Below are positions 16,503 to 27,148 of a stretch of DNA of 64,000 nucleotides, piece by piece. Both the position numbers and the translations under genes were made by a program. Under the pieces are notes generated by a model. It was not told the DNA's origin, did no database searches, and was given only the letters and a program-made list of their open reading frames with translations. The DNA is from Geomesophilobacter sediminis (GTDB lineage Bacteria; Desulfobacterota; Desulfuromonadia; Geobacterales; Geobacteraceae): NCBI RefSeq assembly GCF_016458275.1, contig NZ_JAEMHM010000008.1, forward strand, positions 186,001 to 250,000, read 5' to 3'. Positions within the stretch are counted from its first letter, which is position 1; every line of letters begins with the position of its first letter.

Positions 16503-17787
16503 CCATCTTGCTGTATATGTTGTCGCGTATCCACTTCTGGTCCCACCACTCGATCGGGTTGACCTGTTCTCCCGAGACCGCAATGCCAAAATGGAGATGG
16601 TCGCCGCCGGCGAGGCCGGTATCGCCGCTTCTCCCGATGATCGCCGCTTTCTCGACCTGATCCCCCACCTTCACCCCGATCTGGCTCAGGTGCCCGTAGA
16701 TGCTCTGCAGCCCCATGCCGTGATCGATGATGATGCATTGCCCGTAGATCCCCAGGTAGTCCGCGTACACCACCTTGCCGCTGTTTGCCGCCGGAATCGG
16801 GACGTGGGACAGTGCCGCCAGGTCCACGCCGAGATGGGTCTGCTGGTCAACCTCTTTCCCCTTGTAGAAGTAGGTCCGGTGCTGGCCGAAGCCCCCCCGC
16901 GGGGCGGAGTTGGGGAGCCTGAGAAAGGCGTCTTTCCAAAGCGGATCGGCAGCGGTTTTCAAACCGCATTCGCGCAGCGTCTTCAGGTTCTGCAGCCGCT
17001 CTTCCCGGTTCACCTTCAGGTAGACCTCCAAGGGTGTCCCGGAATACTTCCCGGCGAATTCGTTGGCCACCTTGTCCAGAAAGCTGTCGGTGAGCTCGAT
17101 CCGGTCGGAACGGAAGGTTTTCGGGATCAGATGGAAGTAGATCCCGGCGCGCCGCTCGTTGCCGGCCTTGTCCACCGCCAGGACCTTGGGCACGAACTGC
17201 TCTTCCGGCATGTCGTAGGGGAAGGCGAACAGGCAGGCGTAGTTGCCGGATTTCTGCCGGTACCCGGGGAAGAAGCGGTCGGCGAAGACGATGCCGCTGC
17301 GCTGCAGTTCCTTGTTCACCGAATAGACCACCAGCCCGACCCCGCCGCGGGCGATGTTGTGTGCCGTGCTCAGGATGGATATGGCGGGGGGCTTGCTGTC
17401 GAAGACGAACTGGTGGGAGAGCTCGGTCGTGTGGCCGGCACCGAAGCGGGCGATGGAGCGGTCGTTGACCCGTACCACCAGCGTGACCGGCCCGTCCTTC
17501 ACCCCGGCCGGGGCGAGGTTCAGGGTCTCCCTCGCCTCCTTCACCCCCTCCGGATACTTCTTGTTCACCAGTTGAAATGGCTGCTGCCCCTGGACCGCGC
17601 TGACCGTCAGCTCCTTGAGCCCGGATACCGCCTTCAGCGCGACGACGACGGACTGCTTCGCCGATATCGCTCCCGAACTGGGGGTGACCGTCACCAGGGG
17701 GCCGGTTCCGCCGAGGAAGAGGTATACCCCCCCCACGATCACCACGGCCAGAAGAACCAGCAGTATCACCATCGCGGACGTTTTCAT
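16495..17787 (-). CDS. Membrane-anchored M23-family metallopeptidase
   Basis: The 430-residue protein starts with a single membrane segment (about residues 5-28), so the rest is exported. The C-terminal lysostaphin/LytM domain carries the zinc site: THLGVDL (His about 318, Asp about 322) and DHLHFGI (His about 397 and 399). Such enzymes cut peptidoglycan cross-bridges or act as amidase activators. The N-terminal 300 residues look like Ig-like beta domains. The last codons (MEQ-stop) are formed by the adjacent octamer repeat, so the native C-terminus may have been altered. Confidence 0.88.
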   Translation of the reverse strand: MKTSAMVILLVLLAVVIVGGVYLFLGGTGPLVTVTPSSGAISAKQSVVVALKAVSGLKELTVSAVQGQQPFQLVNKKYPEGVKEARETLNLAPAGVKDGPVTLVVRVNDRSIARFGAGHTTELSHQFVFDSKPPAISILSTAHNIARGGVGLVVYSVNKELQRSGIVFADRFFPGYRQKSGNYACLFAFPYDMPEEQFVPKVLAVDKAGNERRAGIYFHLIPKTFRSDRIELTDSFLDKVANEFAGKYSGTPLEVYLKVNREERLQNLKTLRECGLKTAADPLWKDAFLRLPNSAPRGGFGQHRTYFYKGKEVDQQTHLGVDLAALSHVPIPAANSGKVVYADYLGIYGQCIIIDHGMGLQSIYGHLSQIGVKVGDQVEKAAIIGRSGDTGLAGGDHLHFGIAVSGEQVNPIEWWDQKWIRDNIYSKMEQ

Positions 17788-18103
17788 GCTTCACCTCGAT
17801 CGGCCACCCCGCACAGTATCCCACAGCCGGGGCGGCTGCGGCTAAGTAGTTGATGGTCACGGGATTCTAGCACCCCACCCCTCAAAGTCCAGCCGGTCTG
17901 CGGCATCGTTTCCGAGTCGGTGGACCCCTCCTCGGGACCGGTGCTCCGGGACGGACCGGAGCTGCCTACGGTTTTCCCCAGCGCTGTCTTGCGGGCGCTG
18001 TCGTGGACGTATTCCCGCGGTGGATACCCCTTCGCGTCGGTTGCAAAGAGAGGGGGCTTCGTTAGAATGGTTAAGTTTTTTTTCAATGAAGGAGGGACCC
18101 GAC
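17788..18103. other. Divergent intergenic region between peptidase and sulfotransferase genes
   Basis: No gene is seen. Promoters for both directions are expected here but I found no clear hexamer pair. A strong AAGGAGGG at 18089-18096 belongs to the next gene. Confidence 0.5.
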
Positions 18104-19393
18104 GTGAGCCAATTGAGCCGCCCGACCGGCACGGTCGATTACCACTTTCCCAAACGCTGCAGCGCCGCGGGCAACCGGCTGATGCACGGTGTCAACGGCT
18201 TCGGGCGCACCTTGCTCAAAAACGGCCGCTGGCTGGTCGGCCTCGATGCCGACGATCTCCTCGAGCGCGCGACCGGGATCACCCGGTTGGACGATTTCGG
18301 GACCCCGCCGCTGCGGGAGCCGCTCAACCTCCTCCTCACCTCCTTCGAACGCGACGCCGATCTCAACCTGGTCGGCCGCATCACCGTCCGCTCGGAAATG
18401 CTGCGCCTTTTGTGCAACCGGCTCCGCCTGACCCACGACCGCAAACAGTTTCCCGCGATCGCCCGGGAAGAGATCCTCCGCCCCATCTTCATCACCGGCC
18501 TGCCGCGCAGTGGCACCAGTTTTCTCCACGCGCTCCTGGCCCAGGATCCCGGTGCCCGGGCACCGCAGGTCTGGGAGGTGATGCACCCCTCGCCACCTCC
18601 CCTGCGCAGTTCCTACCGGAGCGATCCCCGCATCGCCGCCACCGAAAAGGAACTCCGCTGGATCGACGTCCTGATGCCCGGTTTCGATCGGTGCCACGAC
18701 ATCGAGGCGCAGGCCCCGCAGGAATGCATCGCCATCACCGATCACTCCTTCCTGAGCTATGTCTTCGAATCGATGTATTTCGTCACCAGCTACCGGAAAT
18801 GGCACGACCGCCAGGACAAGGTTCCCGCCTATCTTTTCCACAAGAAGTTCCTGCAGCAGCTGCAGTGCCACTGTCCGGGCAGCCACTGGGTGTTGAAGGC
18901 CCCGAGCCACCTGATGGCGCTCGACGCGCTGGTGCAGGTCTACCCGGACGCGGAAATCATCATGACCCACCGGGATCCGCTCAAGGTGCTCGCCTCCACG
19001 GCCTCCTTCGCCGAGGTACTGCGCGCCCCCTTCACCAACCGGTCCGTGCGGAGGGGGCTCGGGGCGGAGGTGAGCGAACGGTGGGCGGAGAGTGCCCGGC
19101 AGGCGATCCGGTTTCGCCAGTCTCGGCCGAAATCGCAGAATAAATGGTGCGACGTAAGTTACCTGGACCTCGTGCGGGACCCGATGGCGGTCGTGCGGGG
19201 CATTTACCATCAGTTCCAGCGCGAGCTCACCGAGGAGGCCCACGGCAAGATGCTCGCCTTCCTCAAGGCGCAACGAACCGATCGCAACAATCTGCACCGC
19301 TATTCCCTGGAGGAGTTCGGCCTGGACCCGGCCCGCGAGCGGGAGACCTTCCGGCGCTACATGGAATTCTTCCGGGTGGTCCCGGAGGGGTAG
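18104..19393 (+). CDS. Sulfotransferase family protein (PAPS-dependent)
   Basis: The 429-residue protein has the PAPS-binding loop FITGLPRSGTSFLHALL (about residue 135) and a second phosphate-binding block around MTHRDPLKVLAS. These enzymes move sulfate from PAPS to hydroxyl groups on lipids, sugars or small molecules. GTG 18104 is chosen because AAGGAGGG sits seven bases upstream; a longer frame from 18020 lacks this. It is followed after nine bases by a flippase-like gene, then an Omp85-like barrel, so an envelope lipid or glycolipid substrate is plausible but inferred. Confidence 0.85.
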   Translation: MSQLSRPTGTVDYHFPKRCSAAGNRLMHGVNGFGRTLLKNGRWLVGLDADDLLERATGITRLDDFGTPPLREPLNLLLTSFERDADLNLVGRITVRSEMLRLLCNRLRLTHDRKQFPAIAREEILRPIFITGLPRSGTSFLHALLAQDPGARAPQVWEVMHPSPPPLRSSYRSDPRIAATEKELRWIDVLMPGFDRCHDIEAQAPQECIAITDHSFLSYVFESMYFVTSYRKWHDRQDKVPAYLFHKKFLQQLQCHCPGSHWVLKAPSHLMALDALVQVYPDAEIIMTHRDPLKVLASTASFAEVLRAPFTNRSVRRGLGAEVSERWAESARQAIRFRQSRPKSQNKWCDVSYLDLVRDPMAVVRGIYHQFQRELTEEAHGKMLAFLKAQRTDRNNLHRYSLEEFGLDPARERETFRRYMEFFRVVPEG

Positions 19394-19402
19394 GGGGGGA
19401 CG

Positions 19403-20386
19403 ATGGGGCCGACGTTGCGCCGCCTCTACGTGCTGCTGCTGGCCGTGGCCGCGCTGGTGCTATTTTTCATGCTGGTGGGGATCGACTGGGGGGCGCTCGG
19501 GCACTTGCTGCTCGCTAACCGGCGCTACTGGGTGCTCCTGTTGCTTCCCTACGGCCTCACCTGCTGCCTTTGGACCTTATCCTGGCGGCTGCTTTTGGTC
19601 GATGCCCCCCCGGGGCTCGGCTTCGGACGGCTGTTTTTGATCCGGCTGGCCGGCGAAGCCCTGAACCAGCTCACCCCGACCGCATCGCTTGGGGGGGAGC
19701 CGTTCAAGGCGGTGCGCGTGAGTGAGACCGGGGTCCCCTGGCAGGAGGCGACGGCGTCTCTGGTGATCCATAAGGTCTTGACCGTCCTGAGCCTGGTGCT
19801 TTATATATTCCTCTGCCTGGCTTTAATCCCGTTTGCCCTCCCCGGTCTGCCCCGCCGGCTGGTTCTTAGCACCGGCTCGGCGGCCGCCCTGCTGGGCGCC
19901 GGCGGGCTCGCCTTTGCCTATCTGCAGCGCCACAACCCGTGTGCGACCTTACTGCGCCTTTTAAAGCGTCTGGGGATCTGCCCCGCCTTCCTGCTGCGGC
20001 GCGAGGCCGACCTGGCCTCGCTGGACGCGCAGCTGAGCGGCTTCTACCGGGAGCACCCGCGCCGCGGGTACCTTTCCCTGTTCTTACTTTTTCTGGGGTG
20101 GCTGGTCCACTCCCTGGAGGTCATTATCATTTTCCGGTTTCTGGGCCGTCCCATAACGCTCGAGTCGGCGCTCTGCTTCGATGCCCTCGCCCAGGCCTTC
20201 GCCGCGGTCGGGTTCATGGTCCCCGCCTCGGTCGGCGTCCAGGACGCCGGCAACGTCCTGCTGTCGCTCGGCTTCAGCTTCGGTGCGACGGTCGGCGCCG
20301 CTTTCGGGATCCTGCGCCGCTTCCGCGAGGCCTTCTGGCTTTGCGTCGGGCTGGTCGCCGCGCGAGGCAATGGGGGAAGGAAATAG
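19403..20386 (+). CDS. Flippase-like integral membrane protein (UPF0104 / lysylphosphatidylglycerol synthase TM family)
   Basis: The 327-residue protein has about eight hydrophobic segments. The conserved block TPTASLGGEPFKAVRV and the C-terminal GFMVPASVGVQDAG are typical of the family that includes the membrane part of MprF and the hopanoid-associated HpnL. Such proteins are proposed to move lipids across the inner membrane. It lies in one run with the sulfotransferase and the Omp85-like protein; its stop directly touches the start of the latter. Confidence 0.85.
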   Translation: MGPTLRRLYVLLLAVAALVLFFMLVGIDWGALGHLLLANRRYWVLLLLPYGLTCCLWTLSWRLLLVDAPPGLGFGRLFLIRLAGEALNQLTPTASLGGEPFKAVRVSETGVPWQEATASLVIHKVLTVLSLVLYIFLCLALIPFALPGLPRRLVLSTGSAAALLGAGGLAFAYLQRHNPCATLLRLLKRLGICPAFLLRREADLASLDAQLSGFYREHPRRGYLSLFLLFLGWLVHSLEVIIIFRFLGRPITLESALCFDALAQAFAAVGFMVPASVGVQDAGNVLLSLGFSFGATVGAAFGILRRFREAFWLCVGLVAARGNGGRK

Positions 20387-21628
20387 ATGCGGCGCCCGTT
20401 CTCCCTTCTTTTCGCACTTTTTCTCCTCTGTTCGTGTTCCACGACGGTCCCCCGTCATGACCTTCCCTACCCGCTCACCAACGACAACTTCGGCGACGAG
20501 GTGAAGACCGTGACCATCCCGTTGCCGGTCATCGCCTCCAGCCCGAACGAAGGGATCACCGGCGGCGCGCTGGTCGCATTCCTGCTCTATAACAAGAAGG
20601 ACGAGGCGAGCACCCTGGTGGTCCCCCAGATCAACTACAACGACTACTTCGGGGTGACCTCCAGCATCTACGGCGCCTTCTATCCCACCCCGGAGCGCGA
20701 AATCCAGGTCAGTCTCGCCCAGGCGACCCACATCAACAAGGAGTACCGGATCCGGTACGGTGACGAGGCCTTTCTCAATAGGCGCTTCGAGCTGAGCGGC
20801 ACCCTGTACGATTTCGCCGACGGATCGGCGCGGTTCTTCGGTTTCCAATCCAACTCCGCGCGCCAGAACGAGACCAATTACGCCGACCGGGAGGCGGGGG
20901 GAAAGATCGACTTCGGCTACCGGCTGCTTCCGGGCAATTTCGAGCTGGTCTTCGGAGAACGCTTCAAAAAGGTGGAGATCGGCCACGGGGCAGTAAACAA
21001 GGTCCCTTTCATCACCGATGTCTTTCCGGCGCAAAGCGTCCCGGGGGCCGACGGTTTCACCGTCCACGCCCAGCAGTTTTCCGTGGTCTACAGCACGCTG
21101 AACGCGCGGAACCTCCCGGTGGAGGGGGTGTACGGCCGGGCGATGATCGACACCAGCTTCCGGGCCTTGGGGAGCAGCGAGACCTACCAGCGCTTCGAGC
21201 TCCAGTTCCTGCACTACCTGCCCCTCCAGGATGCGCGGTTCATCACCGTGAGCCGGATTGCCGCCAGTCAGACCAACGGCAGCAACATCCCCTTTCTGGA
21301 GCAGAGCATTTTGGGGGGGGAGACCACCCTGCGCGGCTACGGGCAGAACCGGTTCATCGACAACAGCTACCTTTTGCTGAACCTTGAGGAACGGATCCGG
21401 CTGTTCCGGTGGGAGATCTTCCACGTTCAGGCCGATTGGGAGCTCGCGCCGTTCATCGACCTGGGGTCAGTGATGAAGAGCCTGGTGAAGGCGAAGGAAT
21501 CCAGCTTCGAGTTCAACCCCGGAATCGGTTTGCGTGCGGTGGTGCGTCCGAACATACTGGGGCGGGTCGACATTGGGGTGGGCAAGGAAGGCCCGGCGGT
21601 GTTCGTGGGACTGGGGTATCCCTTTTGA
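20387..21628 (+). CDS. Omp85/BamA-TamA family outer membrane barrel protein
   Basis: A signal sequence ending in LLCSCST suggests lipid attachment or cleavage around residue 17. The remainder is a beta-barrel with the family blocks GGETTLRGYGQNRFIDN and a final aromatic strand (VFVGLGYPF), as in surface antigen D15 proteins. No POTRA domains are visible; at 413 residues it is a short version. It would insert proteins or move lipids at the outer membrane. The ATG follows the upstream TAG without gap. The TGA stop is continuous with an octamer repeat (21628-21651). Confidence 0.82.
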   Translation: MRRPFSLLFALFLLCSCSTTVPRHDLPYPLTNDNFGDEVKTVTIPLPVIASSPNEGITGGALVAFLLYNKKDEASTLVVPQINYNDYFGVTSSIYGAFYPTPEREIQVSLAQATHINKEYRIRYGDEAFLNRRFELSGTLYDFADGSARFFGFQSNSARQNETNYADREAGGKIDFGYRLLPGNFELVFGERFKKVEIGHGAVNKVPFITDVFPAQSVPGADGFTVHAQQFSVVYSTLNARNLPVEGVYGRAMIDTSFRALGSSETYQRFELQFLHYLPLQDARFITVSRIAASQTNGSNIPFLEQSILGGETTLRGYGQNRFIDNSYLLLNLEERIRLFRWEIFHVQADWELAPFIDLGSVMKSLVKAKESSFEFNPGIGLRAVVRPNILGRVDIGVGKEGPAVFVGLGYPF

Positions 21629-21651
21629 CAATGAAACAATGAAACAATGAG
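21628..21651 (+). repeat. Octamer array, three copies of ACAATGAR
   Basis: Three copies of the unit found at 15937-16000 begin at the last base of the TGA stop of the Omp85-like gene. The array is followed by a spacer and a hairpin terminator. Confidence 0.85.
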
Positions 21652-21713
21652 CAATAACAAGCATCGCCCTGGTGTCCCTGGTGTCCTTTAAGTCCCTGCG
21701 TGAGCCAGCAACA

Positions 21714-21745
21714 AAAAGAGGCCGGAGAAAACCCCGGCCTCTTTT
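21714..21745. terminator. Bidirectional intrinsic terminator
   Basis: AAAAGAGGCCGG (21714-21725) pairs with CCGGCCTCTTTT (21734-21745) around an eight-base loop. U-tracts are present in both directions, which fits the convergent Omp85-like and deacylase genes. Confidence 0.85.
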
Positions 21746-21763
21746 GCTTCTATCGGTGGTCAA

Positions 21764-22318
21764 CTAGAAGTGGTAGCTCAGACTGACCGTATGCAGGTCC
21801 AGCCCCGGGTTGCCGCTGCCGTTACTGTAAATGCCGCCGTTGGACATGTGCTGGAACCGGTAGCCGATGCCGATCCCGTTGTCGAACCGGTAGATCAGCG
21901 CCGCATACCCTTCGAACAGCAGGTTGCCGTTGAAATCCTGGCGGCCGAAAACCTGCCGGCTCAGAACGTCCAGGTCCCCCCCGAGTTCGAACATGATCCC
22001 GCGGTTGCCGGCCTTGTCGAACACCACCGAAGGGCCGACCGCCCCGATGAAGCCGCTTTCTCCCCCCCCGCGCACCATGCCGGCCGCCATGTTGAGCTGC
22101 ATCGCCGCCCCCCAGCCCCGCTCTCCCCGCAACGACCAGGGAAGGCCATAGTTGGCGAAGATGTCGAAGCGGTGGAAATACTGATGCTTCTCGGTCGCCG
22201 ACAGCCCCGCATGTACGCCGACGGCCTTCCAGCCGCTGTCGTCGTACTCGGCTCGGGCCAGGGTGGCTCCGGAGACCAGCAGGATCAGTGTGAAGAGAAT
22301 AAAGGCTGGATTTCGCAT
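21764..22318 (-). CDS. PagL-like lipid A 3-O-deacylase (acyloxyacyl hydrolase)
   Basis: The 184-residue protein has a signal peptide (cleavage after ARA) and a small outer membrane barrel. Near the C-terminus YRFQHMSNGGIY contains the His-x-Ser catalytic pair of PagL; the acidic partner would lie in the following strand. PagL removes the 3-position acyl chain from lipid A and so alters outer membrane properties. Length and C-terminal SLSYHF are normal for the family. It converges on the Omp85-like gene with a shared terminator between. Confidence 0.85.
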   Translation of the reverse strand: MRNPAFILFTLILLVSGATLARAEYDDSGWKAVGVHAGLSATEKHQYFHRFDIFANYGLPWSLRGERGWGAAMQLNMAAGMVRGGGESGFIGAVGPSVVFDKAGNRGIMFELGGDLDVLSRQVFGRQDFNGNLLFEGYAALIYRFDNGIGIGYRFQHMSNGGIYSNGSGNPGLDLHTVSLSYHF

Positions 22319-22658
22319 GGCACGGCTCCCATTCGATTTGAAAACACTAATTTAGTCCAGTACTTTACCGACCGCATTAAATAAGTCAAATCAACCCTGG
22401 TGCCGCGGCAGCGGAGGCAGCGAACCCTTTTCTTATTATTTACGTAATACCTCCGCAATTCGCTGCTAACTTCGCGTTGTCACAAAAGGATCCCCTGGGT
22501 GAGCGGCTCAGGTTGAAATTGACAGGGTATGCCCCCATCTGGTAACGTTCGCAAATTAAAGCGTTTCCACGGGCAGGGTTCCAATTTTTAGCTAAAGACG
22601 GGACTTCGGGATGGCCAGCGGCCGTCCCGAAGCTTTTGTAGGAAAGGACAGTTTACCT
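22319..22658. promoter_or_regulatory. Divergent intergenic region with a candidate promoter for the efflux operon
   Basis: TTGACA at 22519-22524 is followed after 18 bases by TAACGT, a weak -10. The AT-rich patch near 22340-22450 probably holds the promoter of the deacylase gene in the other direction. No open frame with gene features is present. Confidence 0.35.
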
Positions 22659-24080
22659 ATGACGAAATCGACCGACGCCTCCGGCGCCAATCCTGAAACC
22701 CCGGAAAAAACTTCCTCCGACGCGCCGTCGGAACGTCCCCGCTCGCGCCGCGGCACGGTGGTGACCATTGCGGTCCTGGCCCTGGTGGTGCTCGCGTGGT
22801 ATCTCTTTGCCGGCCCGGGGAAACGCCCCGCCAAGCAGGCCGCTCCGAAAACGGCCCCGCCGGCGCCGGTCCTGGCTCTAGCGGCGCACCTGGGCGACGT
22901 CGGCGTCTACGTCAACGGTCTCGGCTCGGTGGTGCCGACCAACACCGTGACGGTGAAATCCCGCGTGGACGGGCAGCTCATGGAGGTCCGTTTCCGTGAG
23001 GGGGAGATGGTGCGCCGCGGCGATCTCTTGGCGCTCATCGACCCGCGTCCCTTCCAGGTTCAGCTCACCCAGGCCCAGGGGCAGTTCGCCCGCGACGAGG
23101 CGCTTTGGAAAAACGCCCTGGTGGACCTGGAGCGCTACCGCACCCTCTGGAAGCAGGACTCCATTCCCAAGCAGCAGCTCGACACCCAGGAATCGCTGGT
23201 GCGCCAGTACGCCGCGGCGATGAAGGTGGACCAGGGACAGATCGACAACGCCAAGCTGCAGCTCATCTACTGCCGGATCACCGCACCGGTCCCCGGCCGG
23301 GTCGGCCTGCGCCAGGTGGATGTCGGCAACATCATCCATGCCACCGATGCCAACGGCCTGGTCATCATCACCCAGCTGCAGCCCGCGTCGGTGGTCTTTC
23401 CGATTCCGGAGGACAGCCTGCAGCCGGTTATGGCCAAGCTGCGCGGCGGGGCGCACCTGGCGGTGGACGCCTGGGACCGCGAGGAAAAGACCAAGCTTGC
23501 CACCGGTCAGCTTTTGACCGTCGACAACCAGATCGACCCGACCACCGGCACGGTCCGCCTCAAGGCGAACTTCGCCAACCAGAAAAACGAGCTCTTCCCG
23601 AACCAGTTCGTGAACGCGCACCTGCTGCTGGAGTTGCGCAAAAACCAGATCCTGATCCCGACCTCCGCCGTGCAGCGCGGGCCGCAGGGGACCTTCGTCT
23701 ACGTGGTGAAGGCCGACAAGACGGTCGCCTCGCGTCCGGTCACCCTCGGTCCGGGGCAGGGGGACGAGGTCTCGGTGACCGCTGGTCTTACCCAGGGTGA
23801 GTTGGTGGTCGCCGACGGCGCGGAGCGGCTGCGCGACGGGAGCAAGGTTGAACTTCGTGCGGCGGGCGGTCCCGGCCGGGGCGGCCACGGCATGGGAGGG
23901 CGGGGCGGACAGCCCGGTCAGCCGGGCGCGGGGAGACCGGGCGCGCAGCCTTCGGCTTCGCCGCGCGGTGCCAACGGGGTCTCCGGCCCCTCCGCGGGCC
24001 CCAATCCCAACGCCGGCACCGGCGGGCCCGGTGCCTCCGGCCCCATGGGGGGCCAGGGGAGCACGGGCAGCAACCGATGA
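22659..24080 (+). CDS. mdtA: RND efflux periplasmic adaptor, MdtA-like
   Basis: The 473-residue membrane fusion protein has an N-terminal membrane anchor (about 40-55), the lipoyl/barrel-sandwich halves ([42 protein letters not shown]), a coiled-coil hairpin and the second half [19 protein letters not shown]. From about residue 405 the chain becomes a Gly/Pro/Ala-rich tail of roughly 70 residues, unusual in length. ATG 22659 follows AGGAAAGG. It overlaps the first pump gene by ATGA, so adaptor and pumps are co-translated. Confidence 0.92.
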   Translation: MTKSTDASGANPETPEKTSSDAPSERPRSRRGTVVTIAVLALVVLAWYLFAGPGKRPAKQAAPKTAPPAPVLALAAHLGDVGVYVNGLGSVVPTNTVTVKSRVDGQLMEVRFREGEMVRRGDLLALIDPRPFQVQLTQAQGQFARDEALWKNALVDLERYRTLWKQDSIPKQQLDTQESLVRQYAAAMKVDQGQIDNAKLQLIYCRITAPVPGRVGLRQVDVGNIIHATDANGLVIITQLQPASVVFPIPEDSLQPVMAKLRGGAHLAVDAWDREEKTKLATGQLLTVDNQIDPTTGTVRLKANFANQKNELFPNQFVNAHLLLELRKNQILIPTSAVQRGPQGTFVYVVKADKTVASRPVTLGPGQGDEVSVTAGLTQGELVVADGAERLRDGSKVELRAAGGPGRGGHGMGGRGGQPGQPGAGRPGAQPSASPRGANGVSGPSAGPNPNAGTGGPGASGPMGGQGSTGSNR

Positions 24081-27000
24081 ACATCTCCCGTCCCTTCATC
24101 ATACGGCCGGTGGCGACCACGCTGCTCATGATCGCCATCCTCCTCGCCGGGGCCATCGCCTACAAGCAGCTGCCGGTTGCGGCGCTCCCCCAGGTCGATT
24201 ACCCGATCATCCAGGTGCGCACCTTCTATCCCGGCGCGAGCCCGGACGTCATGGCGACCTCGGTCACCGCCCCCTTGGAACGGCAGTTCGGCCAGATGCC
24301 CGGACTCACCCAGATGACCTCGACGAGCTCCAACGGGAGCTCGATCATCACCCTGCAGTTCTCGCTGGATCTCTCGCTCGACGTGGCCGAGCAGGAGGTG
24401 CAGGCGGCGATCAACTCGAGCTTCACCTTCCTGCCGAAGGACCTCCCCAACCCGCCGGTCTACAGCAAGGTGAACCCGGCGGACACCCCGATCCTGACCC
24501 TGGCGCTCTCCTCGGATTCGCTCCCCTTGACCGAGGTCGAGGACCTTGCCGACACCCGGCTCTCGCAAAAGATCTCCCAGCTCCCCGGCGTCGGCCTGGT
24601 GAGCATCACCGGCGGCCAGCGCCCGGCGGTCCGGGTGCACGTGAACCCGACCGCGCTCGCCTCCTACGGGCTCACCATGGAGGACGTGCGCAGCGCCATC
24701 GCGACGGCCAACGTGAACCAGGCCAAGGGGGGCTTCGACGGCCCGCGCCAGGCCTACGTCATCGGCGCCAACGACCAGCTCTACTCGAGCCGGGACTTCC
24801 GCCCCCTGGTGATCGCCTATCGTAACGGCGCCCCGGTGCGCCTCTCCGACGTCTCCGACGTGATCGACGACGCCGAGAACGTGCAGCAGGCCGCCTGGTC
24901 CAACGGGACCCGCGCGGTCATCATGAACATCCAGCGCCAGCCCGGCGCCAACGTCATCGAGGTCGTGGACCGGATCAAAAGGCTCTTGCCGCAGCTGCAG
25001 AATTCGCTCCCGGCGGCGGTCAAGGTTACCGTCCTCACCGACCGCACCGACACCATCCGCGCCTCGGTCGAAGACGTGCAGTTCGAGCTGCTGCTCGCCG
25101 TCGTCCTGGTCGTGGCGGTCATCTTCGTCTTTCTGCGAAACCTCCCGGCGACCGCCATCCCGAGCGTCGCGGTCCCGCTCTCCCTGGTGGGGAGCTTCGG
25201 GGTGATGTACCTTCTGGGCTTCAGCCTCAACAACCTCTCCCTCATGGCGCTCACCATCTCCACCGGCTTCGTCGTCGACGACGCCATCGTCATGATCGAG
25301 AACATCTCCCGTTACGTGGAGGAGGGGGAGCCCCCGCTGCAGGCGGCGCTCAAGGGTGCCAAGCAGATCGGCTTCACCATCCTCTCGCTCACCGTCTCCC
25401 TCATCGCCGTCCTCATCCCGCTGTTATTCATGGGGGACGTGGTGGGAAGGCTCTTCCGCGAGTTCGCCATCACCCTCGGGGTGACCATCCTGATCTCCGC
25501 CGTGGTCTCGCTGACCCTGACCCCGATGATGTGCGCCCGGCTTTTGAAGCACGTCCCCGAGGAAAAGCAGGGGTGGTTCTACCACGCCTCCGGGCGCTTC
25601 TTCGACCGGATCATCGCCGCCTACGGCCGCTCGCTCACCTTCGTCCTCGGGCACCAGAAGAAGACCCTCTTCGTCGCCGTGGCGACCCTGGTGGTGACCG
25701 TCCTTTTGTACGTCTTCGTTCCCAAGGGGTTCTTCCCGGTGCAGGACACCGGCGCCATCCAGGGGATCTCCGAGGCCCCCCAGTCGATCTCGTTTGCCGC
25801 CATGGCAGATAGGCAGCAGGAGCTCGCCAAGGTCATCCTGCAGGATCCCGCGGTGGAGAGCATCTCCTCCTTCATCGGGGTGGACGGGACCAACACGACC
25901 CTCAACTCCGGCCGGATCATGATCAACCTGAAGCCCCTGGCCGACCGGGACCTGACCGCCTCCGAGGTGATCCGCCGGCTCCAGCCGGAGCTCGCCAAGG
26001 TCCCCGGCATCACGCTGTTCATGCAGCCGGTGCAGGATTTGACCGTGGATGCCCGGGTGAGCCGGACCCAGTTCCAGTACACCCTGGAGGACCCCAATAC
26101 CGACGAGCTGAAGGCGTGGGCCCCCAGGATCGTCGAGGCCTTGAAGGCCCGCCCCGAGCTGCGCGACGTGAGCTCGGACCAGCAGGACCTGGGGCTGATG
26201 CTGGCGCTCGATGTCGACCGGACCACCGCCTCCCGGCTCGGGATCACCCCGCAGAACATCGACGACGCGCTCTACGATGCCTTCGGCCAGCGCCAGGTCT
26301 CGACCATCTTCACCGAACTGAACCAGTACCGCGTCGTGCTGGGGGTAAAAGACGGCTTCAACCAGGGACCGGACGGCCTCAGTTCGGTCTACCTCCGCTC
26401 CTCGACCGGTGGCACGGTGCCGCTTTCCACCATCGCCAAGGCCCGCGAGGGGACGACACCTCTGGTGATCAACCGCCAGGGGCAGTTCCCGGCGGTCACC
26501 GCCTCGTTCAACCTGGCCCCGGGGGTGTCGCTGGGGGGCGCCGTCGCCGCGGTCGAAGAGGCGACCGCCAAGATGGGGCTTCCGGCCAGCATCCGCGGCA
26601 GCTTCCAGGGGACCGCCGAGGCCTTCCAGCAGTCGCTCAAGAACGAGCCGCTTTTGATCCTCGCCGCCCTGATCACCGTCTACATCGTGCTCGGCGTCCT
26701 CTACGAAAGCTTCATCCACCCGATCACCATCCTCTCCACGCTCCCGTCGGCCGGCGCCGGTGCGGTGCTCTCGCTCATGGTCTGCGGCAACGAACTGAGC
26801 GTCATCGCGGTCATCGGCATCATCTTGTTGATCGGGATCGTGAAAAAGAACGGGATCATGATGGTCGACTTCGCGCTGGAGGCGGAAAGGACCGAAGGGA
26901 AGTCGCCCGAGGAGGCGATCTACCAGGCCTCCCTGCTCCGTTTCCGCCCGATCATGATGACCACCATGGCGGCGCTCCTCGGGGCACTCCCGCTGGCCTT

Positions 27001-27148
27001 GGGCCACGGCGTCGGCAGCGAGCTGCGCCGACCGCTGGGGATCTCCATCGTCGGCGGCCTCATCATCAGCCAGGTACTCACCCTCTACACCACCCCGGTC
27101 ATCTACTTGGCCTTTGACCGGCTCGCGCGCCGTCGCGGCAAGAAATGA
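24077..27148 (+). CDS. mdtB: RND efflux transporter, MdtB-like
   Basis: A 1023-residue inner membrane pump of the HAE1/AcrB class with twelve predicted membrane segments. The start [17 protein letters not shown] and [20 protein letters not shown] are classical. The proton-relay aspartates lie in [16 protein letters not shown], and the C-terminal half holds [18 protein letters not shown]. It overlaps its paralogue by ATGA. Two consecutive pumps with one adaptor are typical of MdtABC, where MdtB and MdtC form a heterotrimer. Confidence 0.95.
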   Translation: MNISRPFIIRPVATTLLMIAILLAGAIAYKQLPVAALPQVDYPIIQVRTFYPGASPDVMATSVTAPLERQFGQMPGLTQMTSTSSNGSSIITLQFSLDLSLDVAEQEVQAAINSSFTFLPKDLPNPPVYSKVNPADTPILTLALSSDSLPLTEVEDLADTRLSQKISQLPGVGLVSITGGQRPAVRVHVNPTALASYGLTMEDVRSAIATANVNQAKGGFDGPRQAYVIGANDQLYSSRDFRPLVIAYRNGAPVRLSDVSDVIDDAENVQQAAWSNGTRAVIMNIQRQPGANVIEVVDRIKRLLPQLQNSLPAAVKVTVLTDRTDTIRASVEDVQFELLLAVVLVVAVIFVFLRNLPATAIPSVAVPLSLVGSFGVMYLLGFSLNNLSLMALTISTGFVVDDAIVMIENISRYVEEGEPPLQAALKGAKQIGFTILSLTVSLIAVLIPLLFMGDVVGRLFREFAITLGVTILISAVVSLTLTPMMCARLLKHVPEEKQGWFYHASGRFFDRIIAAYGRSLTFVLGHQKKTLFVAVATLVVTVLLYVFVPKGFFPVQDTGAIQGISEAPQSISFAAMADRQQELAKVILQDPAVESISSFIGVDGTNTTLNSGRIMINLKPLADRDLTASEVIRRLQPELAKVPGITLFMQPVQDLTVDARVSRTQFQYTLEDPNTDELKAWAPRIVEALKARPELRDVSSDQQDLGLMLALDVDRTTASRLGITPQNIDDALYDAFGQRQVSTIFTELNQYRVVLGVKDGFNQGPDGLSSVYLRSSTGGTVPLSTIAKAREGTTPLVINRQGQFPAVTASFNLAPGVSLGGAVAAVEEATAKMGLPASIRGSFQGTAEAFQQSLKNEPLLILAALITVYIVLGVLYESFIHPITILSTLPSAGAGAVLSLMVCGNELSVIAVIGIILLIGIVKKNGIMMVDFALEAERTEGKSPEEAIYQASLLRFRPIMMTTMAALLGALPLALGHGVGSELRRPLGISIVGGLIISQVLTLYTTPVIYLAFDRLARRRGKK

